A stretch of DNA of 64,000 bases from GCA-2684655 sp045105235 (GTDB taxonomy: Bacteria > Planctomycetota > UBA1135 > UBA2386): the NCBI GenBank assembly GCA_045105235.1, contig JBGCDH010000024.1:62001-126000 (forward strand), given 5' to 3'. The position numbers and the translations under genes are program-made. The notes beneath the pieces were generated by a model. That model searched no databases and was not told where the DNA came from. It saw nothing but the letters and a program-made list of their open reading frames with translations. Shown here piece by piece: positions 42,256-52,800 of this stretch. Positions within the stretch are counted from its first letter, which is position 1. Each line of letters opens with the position of its first letter.

Positions 42256-42996
42256 TCACCGACGCAACGGCTGCCAAAGCTGGTTGCTGACCGGCTTGCC
42301 AGAAAGCTCGCCCACAAGGTTCATGATGCGCATCGGGCGCGGTCCAGGACGGCCCTCAATCTTCGCGGCCAGGCCGGGCTCGGCCATCTTCAGCAGCGGC
42401 GGTAGGTCGACGTGCCATCCGCTGGCTTCCCGCACCAACGGCACGGCCACGCCGATTTCTTGCCCCCCGCGCTCCATCTGAATTTCGGCGCGGTCGCCAA
42501 CGACCTCGACGTGCCCTGCCTGCATGCTCGCGAAGCCGCGCACGTCGACGATGCCTTGATCGATCGCAGCCGCAACCAGGGCGCGGCCCGGCATTCTTGC
42601 AAGCGCGCCTTCTGGCAGAGCGGAGCGCAAGCGCAGCACTGCGACCTGGTCGGTCAACGACTCTCGCTCGAGCGCTTGGGGCGCGGCATCCAGCGCAAGC
42701 TCTCGCCAACGAGACAGAGCATCGGCCGTGCTCTGCGCGACCTGCTGCGCCAGCTCCCGAACATCTCCCGCACCGGCAGCGTTTCGAAACGCCGTGAAGG
42801 CTGCCGCGGCTCGCGCCTCGTCTGAGCCCGAAGCCACCGTTCGCGTCGCTGCCGGCTGGGATGCCAGCCGAGATGCCTGCTGAGATGCCGGCTGCGAAAC
42901 CTGCTGGGAATCACGCGGCGCACAGCCGGAAACCGCGCCCACGGCAAGCAGACTCGCAGCCACCAGCAAAGCTCTTGAGAGCAGGATTCGACGCAT
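42256..42996 (-). CDS. Lipoprotein, unknown function
   Basis: A 246-residue lipoprotein (lipobox V-S-G-C, C25). A Gln/Ser/Ala repeat linker (Q-V-S-Q-P-A-S-Q-Q-A-S, about 31-50), encoded by imperfect 12 bp units, joins it to a helical and beta body. The segment with A-F-R-N-A-A-G-A-G-D-V and later V-V-G-D-R-A-E-I-Q-M and G-W-H-V-D-L-P resembles the DUF4878/SnoaL-like cone fold used by small lipoproteins, but this is tentative. Confidence 0.65.
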   Translation of the reverse strand: MRRILLSRALLVAASLLAVGAVSGCAPRDSQQVSQPASQQASRLASQPAATRTVASGSDEARAAAAFTAFRNAAGAGDVRELAQQVAQSTADALSRWRELALDAAPQALERESLTDQVAVLRLRSALPEGALARMPGRALVAAAIDQGIVDVRGFASMQAGHVEVVGDRAEIQMERGGQEIGVAVPLVREASGWHVDLPPLLKMAEPGLAAKIEGRPGPRPMRIMNLVGELSGKPVSNQLWQPLRR

Positions 42997-43101
42997 AGCA
43001 ATCTAGAAGGGGACGAAGCATCCGCCCCGGGAGAGCTCGCCGGGACGCCGAACACACGATACTGCCCGACTGCGATTCGCACACAGATGCAACCGTTTCG
43101 C

Positions 43102-43107
43102 TATCGT
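43102..43107 (+). promoter_or_regulatory. Probable -10 box of a leaderless promoter (beta-sandwich protein)
   Basis: TATCGT, 7 nt upstream of the ATG at 43115. If transcription starts at the ATG, the alternative GTG start at 43106 is excluded. Confidence 0.45.
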
Positions 43108-43114
43108 GCCGTAC

Positions 43115-44551
43115 ATGCAGGCACGTTTTCTGGTCGCTTTGGCGTTGGCAAGTCTGTTGTCGCCAACAGTGGCCGCGCAGGCTCAACAAGAGCCACTGCG
43201 GATCACCGTCTCGGGTCCCGACGGCAAGCCCTATCCGGGCGCGACGGTCCAAGTCCTGCGTTTTGAAAACGCCGACGCGTACTACGCCATGCACGAGTGG
43301 ATCGACCGCGATCGTCAGCGCACGGTGGCCCGACTGACAACGCCCAAAAACGGCTGCATCGGCGTACAGCTCCCCGTCGCCATCCCGCACCGCATCTGCG
43401 TCGACGTGCCACCGTTTGCGATCGAGTGGCGCGCCGGCATCTATGCCGGCGGCGAAATCGAGATCCAGCTGCGCGAAGCCGCGATCCTCGAAGGCACGGT
43501 GACCGACGACACCGGCGCCCCGATCCCGGCCGAGCGCGTGCTGGTCCAGGCCAGCGGCAATCCAACCACGCAGAAAACGTGGCTCGCCGCGGGCGCCGAC
43601 GGCTGCTTCCGTATGGATCGGTGCATGCCCGGCAACTACTACGTCGAAGCCACGTCAAGTCGCGCGGCATGCCACGGCGGCAAGAACGTCAAGCTGCGCA
43701 GCGGCGAGAAGACCATGGTCGCATTCTTGCTTGAACGCGGGGCAACCCTGCGCGGGCAGGTGCGCGACGAACAAACCGGGCTCCCCATCGCCGGCGCCAC
43801 GCTCGGGATCAGCTGGACGTTTGACAAGCCCGTAGCGAGCGACGCCGATGGACGCTTTGAGCTGCGCGGCCTCGGCGGCCCGTTCGTCAACAACCTGTTT
43901 CTGCGGCACCCAAGCTACGCCAAACAGCAGATCCAGCGCCCCGCGCAAAAACAGGGCGCCGTCACGCTGGATCTTGCCATGCGGCGCGGCATCGAAGTAA
44001 GCGGGCGCATCGTCGACGCCCAAGGATCGCCGGTTGGCGACTGCTACGTTGCGGTTGTTGGCATGACGCGCGACCTGGCGCAACAACAGACCGACTGGCT
44101 TTCGGCTCGAACCGACGAAGCCGGGCGCTACCAATTGAGTGGCGTGCGCGAGTTGCTCCGCCCTGTCGTGCTCGTGCGCCGCGACGGCAACGCAACCTGG
44201 TTTGCCACCGTGCCAAAGGCAGACAACAAGCAGCACAGCGCCGTGCCGGACATCACGCTGCTCCCGCGACAAATTGTGCAGGGGGTGCTACTCGACGGCG
44301 CCGGAGACCCCATGCCCGGCAGCCGCGTCGCGCTGATCGGAATGCACGACGGCGCACCCCGGCACTGCCGCAAGGGCAACGGGGCGCTCGCCAGCTATCT
44401 GGGCCATCGCGCCGGCTACACCGATGCGCGCGGGCGGTTCTTCTTTGGCGACTTGGCACCCGGCAACTACGAGCTGCACAGCCCCCCGCTTCGCCAGCAG
44501 GTTCGGGTGCGCGCCGGCGTCGACCCAAAGCCCATCGAGCTGGCCCACTGA
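43115..44551 (+). CDS. Secreted protein of carboxypeptidase-regulatory-like beta-sandwiches
   Basis: A 478-residue exported protein. Signal peptide about 1-21 (S-P-T-V-A-A-Q-A-Q-Q). The mature part has four to five repeats of about 80-90 residues, each opening with a G-x-V/I-x-D-x-x-G-x-P-x-x-x-A pattern (for example V-T-D-D-T-G-A-P-I-P-A-E-R-V and G-R-I-V-D-A-Q-G-S-P-V-G-D), followed by a T-D-x-x-G-R-F/Y turn. This is the carboxypeptidase regulatory-like (transthyretin-like) fold. No enzyme domain is present; such proteins act as surface or periplasmic modules. Confidence 0.8.
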   Translation: MQARFLVALALASLLSPTVAAQAQQEPLRITVSGPDGKPYPGATVQVLRFENADAYYAMHEWIDRDRQRTVARLTTPKNGCIGVQLPVAIPHRICVDVPPFAIEWRAGIYAGGEIEIQLREAAILEGTVTDDTGAPIPAERVLVQASGNPTTQKTWLAAGADGCFRMDRCMPGNYYVEATSSRAACHGGKNVKLRSGEKTMVAFLLERGATLRGQVRDEQTGLPIAGATLGISWTFDKPVASDADGRFELRGLGGPFVNNLFLRHPSYAKQQIQRPAQKQGAVTLDLAMRRGIEVSGRIVDAQGSPVGDCYVAVVGMTRDLAQQQTDWLSARTDEAGRYQLSGVRELLRPVVLVRRDGNATWFATVPKADNKQHSAVPDITLLPRQIVQGVLLDGAGDPMPGSRVALIGMHDGAPRHCRKGNGALASYLGHRAGYTDARGRFFFGDLAPGNYELHSPPLRQQVRVRAGVDPKPIELAH

Positions 44552-44678
44552 GATCGTGCGCAGAGAGGCCCCTGGCAGCGCACGTTGGCAACCCCGACAT
44601 GATCCTCCCTGCACCAAAGGCCAGGTTCCGATAGCATGCTTGCCCTGATTCCCGCCTTGCGCGCGGGGTTGAAACCTC

Positions 44679-46685
44679 ATGGCATCCCCCTGCAGCACTC
44701 CTGACGCCTCGGCGTTTCTCCCGACCACGCGAGCCGAAATGAAGGCCCGTGGCTGGGACGAAGTAGACGTCGTCTTTGTCTCCGGCGACGCCTACATCGA
44801 CCACCCCTCGTTTGCCGCCGCACTGCTCGGGCGCGTGCTCGAGGCCGAGGGCTTCCGCGTCGCCATCCTGCCGCAGCCAGCCTGGAACAACGCCGACGCC
44901 TTCCGCGAGTTCGGTTGCCCACGCCTCTGCTTTGCAGTGAGCGCCGGCAACATGGATTCGATGATCAACCACTACACGGCAAACAAGAAGCGACGCAACG
45001 ACGACGCCTACTCGCCCGGTGGCCAGATCGAGCTGCGGCCGGACCGAGCCACCAACGTGTATGCCCAGCGGTGCCGCGAAGCGTTCAAAGAAGTACCGGT
45101 CATCGCCGGCGGCGTCGAAGCCTCGCTGCGCCGCATCGCGCACTTTGACTACTGGTCGGAAACCGTTCGGCCTTCGATCCTGGTCACATCCAAGGCCGAC
45201 CTCGTCGGCTTTGGCATGGGCGAAAGCGTCATCGTCGAGATCCTAAAGCGGCTTCGCGAGGGTCGCTCGATCCAGGAGTGTCGGGACCTGCGCGGCGTCG
45301 CCTACCTGCTCGGCGGCAAGGAAGAGCTGCCCGCACACGAGTGGCACGACGCCAGCTGCGACAATCGCACGGTCGAGATGCCAAGCTTCGAACGGGTCAA
45401 AGAGGACAAGCGCGCCTTCGCGGATGCGACGCGCCTCTTGCACCACGAAACCAACCCGCAAAACGGCCGCCGACTGACGCAACAGCACGGGGATCGCCTG
45501 CTCGTCGTCAACCCGCCCGCACTCGCGCTCGACGAGCGCGGCATGGATGCGATCTACGATCATCGCTACACGCGTCGCCCGCATCCGCGCTACAGCGAAG
45601 CGATCCCAGCGCACACGATGATCAAGGACAGCGTGACGACCATGCGCGGCTGCTTTGGCGGCTGCACGTTCTGTTCGATCACGATGCACCAGGGCCGCGC
45701 CATCCAGAGCCGCAGCCAAAAGTCCGTGCTCAAGGAAGTGCGCCAGATGGCGGCGGACCCCGAGTTCAAGGGCCACATCAGCGACGTCGGCGGGCCGACC
45801 GCGAACATGTTCCAGATGCGCTGCTCGCGCCCGGAAATCGAAGCCAAGTGCCGCCGGCTATCGTGCGTGCACCCCACCGTCTGCAAGCTGCTCGGCGTCG
45901 ACCACAAGCCGACCAAGGACCTGCTGAAGAAGGTGCGCGAAACACCGGGCGTCAAGTCCGTGCGCGTTGCGTCCGGGATCCGCATGGACCTGGCGCGATT
46001 CGACGACGAATACCTCAGCGACATGGCCACGCACCATGTCGGCGGCCAGCTCAAGGTGGCGCCAGAGCACGTCAGCCCCAAGGTGCTGTCGCTGATGAAG
46101 AAGCCGGAGCACAACACGTTTGAAGAGTTTGCCGACAAGTTCAAGGCGGCCAGCGAACGCGCCGGCAAGGAACAGTACCTGATCCCCTACTTCATCGCGT
46201 CGCACCCCGGATCCGGCGTCGCCGAGATGATCGACCTCGCGGTCTTCTTGAAGCAGCGCGGCTACCGACCGCGCCAGGTGCAGGACTTCATTCCGGCGCC
46301 GATGGACATCGCGACCTGCATGTACCACACCGGCCTCGACCCGATGACGATGAAGCCCGTCGAGACGGTCAAGAAGCTCAAGGATCGAGAAGTGCAGCGC
46401 GCGCTGATGCAGTACTTCAAACCCGAAAACTGGTTCACGGTGCGCAAAGCCCTGCTAGACGCCGGCAAGAAGGAGCTGATCGGCGATGGCCCCATGGCGC
46501 TGATCCCCAAGAATCCGCCGAAGGAAGCCCTTGCTGCACGTCGGCAGGGAGCCAACACGCGGCGCGGCGACCCAACCTACGTGCACGCCAAGGATGCCGG
46601 CGTGCGCTCCGAAGGCGGCAGCGGCGGTCGCGGCGGCAGCCGCAGCCGCGGCCGAACGAGCGGCAAACGGCGCGAGCGCACGTAG
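44679..46685 (+). CDS. YgiQ family radical SAM protein
   Basis: A 668-residue member of the YgiQ (UPF0313) family. An N-terminal cobalamin-binding-like region (D-V-V-F-V-S-G-D-A-Y-I-D-H-P-S-F) precedes the radical SAM core with the cluster motif R-G-C-F-G-G-C-T-F-C-S near residue 326-335, and S-D-V-G-G-P-T-A-N-M-F and Y-L-I-P-Y-F-I-A-S-H-P-G downstream. Family members are widespread, but no reaction is established. The last 35 residues are an Arg/Gly/Ser-rich tail (R-G-G-S-R-S-R-G-R) that may bind RNA. Confidence 0.92.
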   Translation: MASPCSTPDASAFLPTTRAEMKARGWDEVDVVFVSGDAYIDHPSFAAALLGRVLEAEGFRVAILPQPAWNNADAFREFGCPRLCFAVSAGNMDSMINHYTANKKRRNDDAYSPGGQIELRPDRATNVYAQRCREAFKEVPVIAGGVEASLRRIAHFDYWSETVRPSILVTSKADLVGFGMGESVIVEILKRLREGRSIQECRDLRGVAYLLGGKEELPAHEWHDASCDNRTVEMPSFERVKEDKRAFADATRLLHHETNPQNGRRLTQQHGDRLLVVNPPALALDERGMDAIYDHRYTRRPHPRYSEAIPAHTMIKDSVTTMRGCFGGCTFCSITMHQGRAIQSRSQKSVLKEVRQMAADPEFKGHISDVGGPTANMFQMRCSRPEIEAKCRRLSCVHPTVCKLLGVDHKPTKDLLKKVRETPGVKSVRVASGIRMDLARFDDEYLSDMATHHVGGQLKVAPEHVSPKVLSLMKKPEHNTFEEFADKFKAASERAGKEQYLIPYFIASHPGSGVAEMIDLAVFLKQRGYRPRQVQDFIPAPMDIATCMYHTGLDPMTMKPVETVKKLKDREVQRALMQYFKPENWFTVRKALLDAGKKELIGDGPMALIPKNPPKEALAARRQGANTRRGDPTYVHAKDAGVRSEGGSGGRGGSRSRGRTSGKRRERT

Positions 46686-46689
46686 CCAA

Positions 46690-46720
46690 GCCGGAGCGAA
46701 CTTTGCCTTGCTGCTCCGGC
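46690..46720. terminator. Bidirectional hairpin between convergent genes
   Basis: GCCGGAGC (46690-46697) and GCTCCGGC (46713-46720) form a perfect 8 bp stem between the end of the YgiQ gene and the end of the DUF1266 gene. The 15 nt loop is rather large. Confidence 0.55.
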
Positions 46721-46724
46721 AGCG

Positions 46725-47546
46725 TCAGTGGGTCGCCGACCACGAGTGCTCGAGCCACGGGCTGTCTTCGCGCTTTAGGTGCGCATCGGCGATTTGGATC
46801 ATCGCCGGCATGGTGTCGCTGAAGCCGTTCCAGAAGATCCGCCCGATCAAGAACGCCAGCGCGTGCTCCTTCCAGGAGTCGGCCGCTTCTTGCGCTAGAT
46901 CCGTGGCTCGATCCATGTAGTACCAAGCCGTCTCCTCGTCGATGTAGCCAACAGCGTGCGACATCCTGGCCACGTAGGCCACGCGCCCAAAGTCCCAGCC
47001 GCCGATGCCGCGAATCGCATCCTCGCCGCTGTCGAGGTAGCCCTTCTTGTGCATCGTCGCGATACCGCTCAGCAGGTTCTTGTGGCAGTCCAAGAAGAAC
47101 GCTCGCTCATCGAGATCTGCGAACGCCGCCTCGATGCGCGCCCGCGCCTCCTTCGGCGACGCATCGCCAATGACGTGCTTTAGCTTTTCAAACGCGACCC
47201 GGTGCCCCTCCGCGATCAGCCAGTCCAGCCGGTCGACGGCATCCTCATGGTTGCCGATACCCCACCAGTGCTGCAGCGCTTGGATCTCAGAGCTCGCATC
47301 AAAACCGGTATCGATGTCATCGACCGGCATGCCGTTCATCTGGCAGAGCACACCGCCGGTAGCCATCGAGCGCACCTGCTGCGGCGACAGCAGATTCTTG
47401 CCCGTGCGCGGAAACCACGTCGCCGGCTTCTTTGCAGCCGCGGCGGCTTTCAGCGCTTTGCGCGACTCTGGATGGGCGTAAGCCGCAAGTACGATCACCG
47501 CGCACACGCCAAGCATGACCCACGCGTAGGCTGGAAGACTGTTCAT
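46725..47546 (-). CDS. DUF1266 domain protein, membrane-anchored
   Basis: A 273-residue protein with an N-terminal TM helix (about 7-24). The rest is a DUF1266 domain, shown by G-I-G-G-W-D-F-G-R-V-A-Y-V-A-R-M-S-H-A-V-G-Y-I, E-E-T-A-W and W-K-E-H-A-L-A-F-L-I-G-R-I-F-W. Members are found in enterobacteria (YbeU/YbeR) and others, with unknown function. A TAGGCT box 6 nt before the ATG suggests leaderless transcription. Confidence 0.8.
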   Translation of the reverse strand: MNSLPAYAWVMLGVCAVIVLAAYAHPESRKALKAAAAAKKPATWFPRTGKNLLSPQQVRSMATGGVLCQMNGMPVDDIDTGFDASSEIQALQHWWGIGNHEDAVDRLDWLIAEGHRVAFEKLKHVIGDASPKEARARIEAAFADLDERAFFLDCHKNLLSGIATMHKKGYLDSGEDAIRGIGGWDFGRVAYVARMSHAVGYIDEETAWYYMDRATDLAQEAADSWKEHALAFLIGRIFWNGFSDTMPAMIQIADAHLKREDSPWLEHSWSATH

Positions 47547-47552
47547 TCGCGA

Positions 47553-47558
47553 AGCCTA
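47553..47558 (-). promoter_or_regulatory. Probable -10 box of a leaderless promoter (DUF1266 gene)
   Basis: TAGGCT on the minus strand, 6 nt upstream of the ATG at 47546, no ribosome binding site. Confidence 0.45.
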
Positions 47559-47621
47559 GCCTGGGTCGCCGATCGAGTTGTCATATGGCGATCATGGCCA
47601 CAACGTTTCCGGACGCAGCCT

Positions 47622-48479
47622 TCAACGCGGCGAGGCGAGGGCTGCGTCAAAGAACTTGTCGAAGCGTCGTTCGAACTCACGCGGCACCAGCGTCCACGGC
47701 GATACATGAGGTGCTCCGGGCACAATCCACAGCTCCTTTGGATCCGCCGCCGCGTCGAAGAGATCCTGCCCAAAACGGTGCGGCACGACATCGTCACGAT
47801 CGCCGTGGATCACAAGCAGTGGCCGCGGCGCCAGCGATGCAACGACCGCATCGGGATCGTGGCCCTGCGAGACGAAGAACGGCACCAGCGACGAGAAGAC
47901 GCGCGCTTTCGACTGTGCAATGGCGCGATAGTTGGCAAACGTTGACTCGGCGAGGACTCCGCGAACGGCCGGACGCTGTGCGGCAGCAACAACGCCAACA
48001 GCGCCTCCCAGGCTGTGCCCGAACACGACCGTGCGATCGGGATCCCGAGCCAGCGCGTAGTCGATCGCCGCCACCGCATCGGCGACAGTGCCGGCACGCG
48101 TCACTTTGCCCGCGCTGCGACCGTAGCCGCGATAGTCAAACAGCAGCACCGAGTAGCCGTGCTTCGGCAGCCATGCAATGTAGGCCGCATGCGCCGTCAG
48201 GTTGGCGGCGTTGCCGTGGCAGTAGACGACCGTGCCACGTGATTCCGCGGCTTCGGCCGGCAGCCACCAGCCGTGTAGCTCAGGACCATCCGGCGCGGCG
48301 AAGCGCACGTCCTCTGCCGCCGCAATGCCATAGTCGGCCGGCGTCGCGCGCGTCCGTGAATCCGGATAGTAGAACAGACCGTCACCGGCCGAACGGAGCA
48401 CGAGGGCGCCGACCACGAGGACGAGTCCAATTCCGAGCAAGATGTAGAAAGTCATGCGCAGCCGCGTCGCAGGCTTCAT
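47622..48479 (-). CDS. Membrane-anchored alpha/beta hydrolase
   Basis: A 285-residue protein from the ATG at 48479 (a TTG at 48500 is possible). One N-terminal TM helix (about 11-30), then an alpha/beta hydrolase fold: oxyanion strand V-V-Y-C-H-G-N-A-A-N, nucleophile elbow G-H-S-L-G-G, acid in I-H-G-D-R-D-D-V-V-P, and His in P-G-A-P-H-V-S-P-W. It resembles the YfhR/ABHD13-type serine hydrolases of unknown substrate. The gene is convergent with nothing and stands head-to-head with the next plus-strand gene, 80 nt away. Confidence 0.85.
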   Translation of the reverse strand: MKPATRLRMTFYILLGIGLVLVVGALVLRSAGDGLFYYPDSRTRATPADYGIAAAEDVRFAAPDGPELHGWWLPAEAAESRGTVVYCHGNAANLTAHAAYIAWLPKHGYSVLLFDYRGYGRSAGKVTRAGTVADAVAAIDYALARDPDRTVVFGHSLGGAVGVVAAAQRPAVRGVLAESTFANYRAIAQSKARVFSSLVPFFVSQGHDPDAVVASLAPRPLLVIHGDRDDVVPHRFGQDLFDAAADPKELWIVPGAPHVSPWTLVPREFERRFDKFFDAALASPR

Positions 48480-48559
48480 GGGCAACGCAGCGTAGACCAA
48501 CGGCGCGAATCTCCAATAGCACTCTACCTGGGCGACCCGAGAGACACATTCCTCAGAAT

Positions 48560-51070
48560 ATGGCTGACACCAAGCACATGAGTGGTTTCGTAGCCGCTAT
48601 GGCACCTCGCATCGCCATCCTCTTGTTAGCAGCCATCTGTGCCGCCGTCGCGGCGCTGCTTCTCTTTGGCGATGGAGCTGCGGCGTTGCCGACCAACGCA
48701 TCGGACGAAGCGGCTCGCGGCCCAAGCATCGCGGCACCCGACGGGTTGGTGGATCCTGCAGCCGCCAGTGGGCGATCGGCAAGAGATCGTGCGGCGGTAG
48801 ATTTCGCAGCCGCCGATCGAGCAAGCGCAAAGCCCGCGGCCGTCGATCCGGCAGCCGATCCGACAGCCACTGCTTCCACAGCACGCGGATCGATCCGACT
48901 GATTGTGAAGGACACGTTCGGGCAGGCCGCCGTAGGCGTTCCATTTGCCTACTGGCCCACCGGAAGCCGCGACGAGACGGGCCGTCCGCGGCTGCGTGCC
49001 GCGACGGACGCATCCGGGGTGCAGACCATCACCGAACTGCGTCCGGGCAGCTGGAGCCTGCGCGTCGCAAATCAGTCCGCGTCGCTCGTAGAGGTCGCCG
49101 CCAACCAACAAACCGAGCATATCGCAACCGTCAGGCTTGCCGGACGGTTCACGGTGCGATGCGTCGACGCCGCGGGTTCGCCAGTCGCTGGCGCCACGAT
49201 CCTGCTGTGGCCGGCGAGCAACGTGATGGAACCGCAGCGCGTGAGCCTTGGCACGATCGTGGGACGCACAAATGGCGCCGGCAAGCTGACGATCGCCAGC
49301 GTGCCACCTCCCTATCCGACGCATAGCTGGATCCAGGCGCGAGCAAGCACACTCGGTGCCTCGCTCGCCCGCACTGTCCCCCATGCCAGCACTGTCCCCA
49401 AGGCCGCGAGCGGAGCACGCCCACGAGAGATCCTGCTCCGAATCGATCGGCAAACGGCGGTGGCAACCCTCCGAGCGGTGGACGCAACCGGCCAAGCGAT
49501 CGCCGGCGCCGACATGTTCGTCATCCCCATCGACACGCCTTCTGCCGACGGGCAAAACGGCGACTTGCGCAGCCCATACGTTGCGGCCCAAGCGACCACA
49601 GACGACCGCGGCACGGCCATCGTCGCGCCGCTAGCCGCCGGCAGACACGAAGTGCGCGTGCGTGCGGCAACCAAAGGCGAAGCAAAAAGGAGTTTCGTGA
49701 GCGATGGCGAGCATCCGATCGACCTGCAAATCGCTCTGGTCGACGAAGCGGCGCTTTCCGGGCGCGTGCTGGCGACAAATGGCCGCCCCATCCGCGACGC
49801 GCTGGTTCGCATCAGGAGCCAAGGGGCTCGCCGGCGCACCCGCACGGGCGCCGACGGTCGCTTCCACTTTTCGGGCCTCGCAGCCGGGACCGTCGATTGG
49901 TCCGTGGATCAACGGCTCCATGCAAAAGCCAAGGGCAGCATCGACATCGCAGCTGGCGAAGTCGCAACCCTGCCGGTCCGACTCCAGTCACTTGGCGAGC
50001 TGCGCGGCACCGTGAGCGATCCGTCCGGGCAACCGCTTCCTGGCTATGCTGTCGAGCTGTCCTGCGAACTCCCAGGCCTCGACGTCGATCGCCGCACGGC
50101 GACAACCGACCCGCAAGGGCGCTTCGCGATCTCAGGACAAACGGATCTCTCCTACCGGCTCGCGCTGCGCGCGCCCGACAGCCACCAGCGGATCACGCTG
50201 CCCGATCACGAGGACGTGCGCGTCGACCAGGGCCCGCTACACGTGACCGTGCCCGTAACCTCGCAGCCGTCCGCCTACATCGCGTTCCGACTGCTCGCTG
50301 CTGACGGCAGCCCAGCGCTGCGCGACGCCCGCATCGCGCTGCTTGGCGACGGCCGACCTCTCCATGTCGGCACGACTCTGCCGGCCTCCCAACGCGACGA
50401 CGACGCGGGCCGAACCCGCCTCGGGCCCGTGCTCCCCGGCAGCTACACGCTGCGCTTCTCGCGCAGCGACAGGCTGCGCTTTGAGTTCCAGCCGGTTCTC
50501 GTCGGCGCCAGCGAAACCGTCGATCTTGGCGATGTCCGCTGGCCCGCTCACGGGATCATTGCGGTCACCGCCGAACGGCTTCCTGGCGGTGTAGGCGGCG
50601 ACATCATGCTCGCCATCGAGGGGCCTCACGACCTGGGCATGAAGCTCGCGCCGGCCGACTCCGCCGGCATCGTGACGGCGCAGATCCCCGCAATACCCGG
50701 TCGCTGGACCGTGCTCCTCTACGGCGACGGCTTTCCCACGCAGCGAACCGAACTGCTCGTAGCGGCCGACCAAACAGCCTCTTGGCGATGCCTGCTGCCG
50801 CCTGCCGTGCGCACCCCATTGCGCATCCATGCGCTCCCCGGGAACGTGCGCTGCCAAGGAGAGCTACTCGGACCGGACAACAGCCAGGTCTTTGACTTCG
50901 AGCTTGAGCCGGGACAAGCCTACGAGGACTGGGCGCCCAACCTGGGGCTCGGCCAGCATCGCTTTGTCGCAACCGACGACGACGGCCGGCAGTACACGGC
51001 AGAGCTATCGATCCATAGCCTCCAAGCAGCCCCCGAGCGCCGAGCGGTCCGACTGCAGCCGCGGCAGTAG
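48560..51070 (+). CDS. Large membrane-anchored beta-sandwich repeat protein
   Basis: An 836-residue protein. An N-terminal TM anchor (about 15-36, I-A-I-L-L-L-A-A-I-C-A-A-V-A-A-L-L-L-F), then an Ala/Asp-rich linker (40-105), then seven or so carboxypeptidase-regulatory-like or Cna-B-like beta-sandwiches, each with D-x-x-G-x-P-x-x-G-A or D-G-R-F/L-x-F patterns. No enzyme motif. It parallels the proteins at 1-605 and 43115-44551. The frame is open back to 47585, but that part overlaps the hydrolase gene and is highly basic, not protein-like. The ATG at 48560 or 48578 is likely. Confidence 0.78.
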   Translation: MADTKHMSGFVAAMAPRIAILLLAAICAAVAALLLFGDGAAALPTNASDEAARGPSIAAPDGLVDPAAASGRSARDRAAVDFAAADRASAKPAAVDPAADPTATASTARGSIRLIVKDTFGQAAVGVPFAYWPTGSRDETGRPRLRAATDASGVQTITELRPGSWSLRVANQSASLVEVAANQQTEHIATVRLAGRFTVRCVDAAGSPVAGATILLWPASNVMEPQRVSLGTIVGRTNGAGKLTIASVPPPYPTHSWIQARASTLGASLARTVPHASTVPKAASGARPREILLRIDRQTAVATLRAVDATGQAIAGADMFVIPIDTPSADGQNGDLRSPYVAAQATTDDRGTAIVAPLAAGRHEVRVRAATKGEAKRSFVSDGEHPIDLQIALVDEAALSGRVLATNGRPIRDALVRIRSQGARRRTRTGADGRFHFSGLAAGTVDWSVDQRLHAKAKGSIDIAAGEVATLPVRLQSLGELRGTVSDPSGQPLPGYAVELSCELPGLDVDRRTATTDPQGRFAISGQTDLSYRLALRAPDSHQRITLPDHEDVRVDQGPLHVTVPVTSQPSAYIAFRLLAADGSPALRDARIALLGDGRPLHVGTTLPASQRDDDAGRTRLGPVLPGSYTLRFSRSDRLRFEFQPVLVGASETVDLGDVRWPAHGIIAVTAERLPGGVGGDIMLAIEGPHDLGMKLAPADSAGIVTAQIPAIPGRWTVLLYGDGFPTQRTELLVAADQTASWRCLLPPAVRTPLRIHALPGNVRCQGELLGPDNSQVFDFELEPGQAYEDWAPNLGLGQHRFVATDDDGRQYTAELSIHSLQAAPERRAVRLQPRQ

Positions 51071-51153
51071 CAGCGCCGCAGAAGTAGAGACGCGCTCGAA
51101 ACGACGGTTCTGTCCAACGCGGCGGCCCCTCAGCCCCGTATGGTGCCGCGCAC

Positions 51154-52785
<1,632 letters not shown>

Positions 52786-52800
52786 GCCGGCGTCGGCAAG

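Noticed and set aside
47585..48559. A 325-codon in-frame extension ahead of the beta-sandwich protein at 48560
   Set aside because: It is Arg/Pro/His-rich, antisense to the alpha/beta hydrolase gene, and precedes a clear N-terminal membrane anchor; it is a GC-rich shadow frame.
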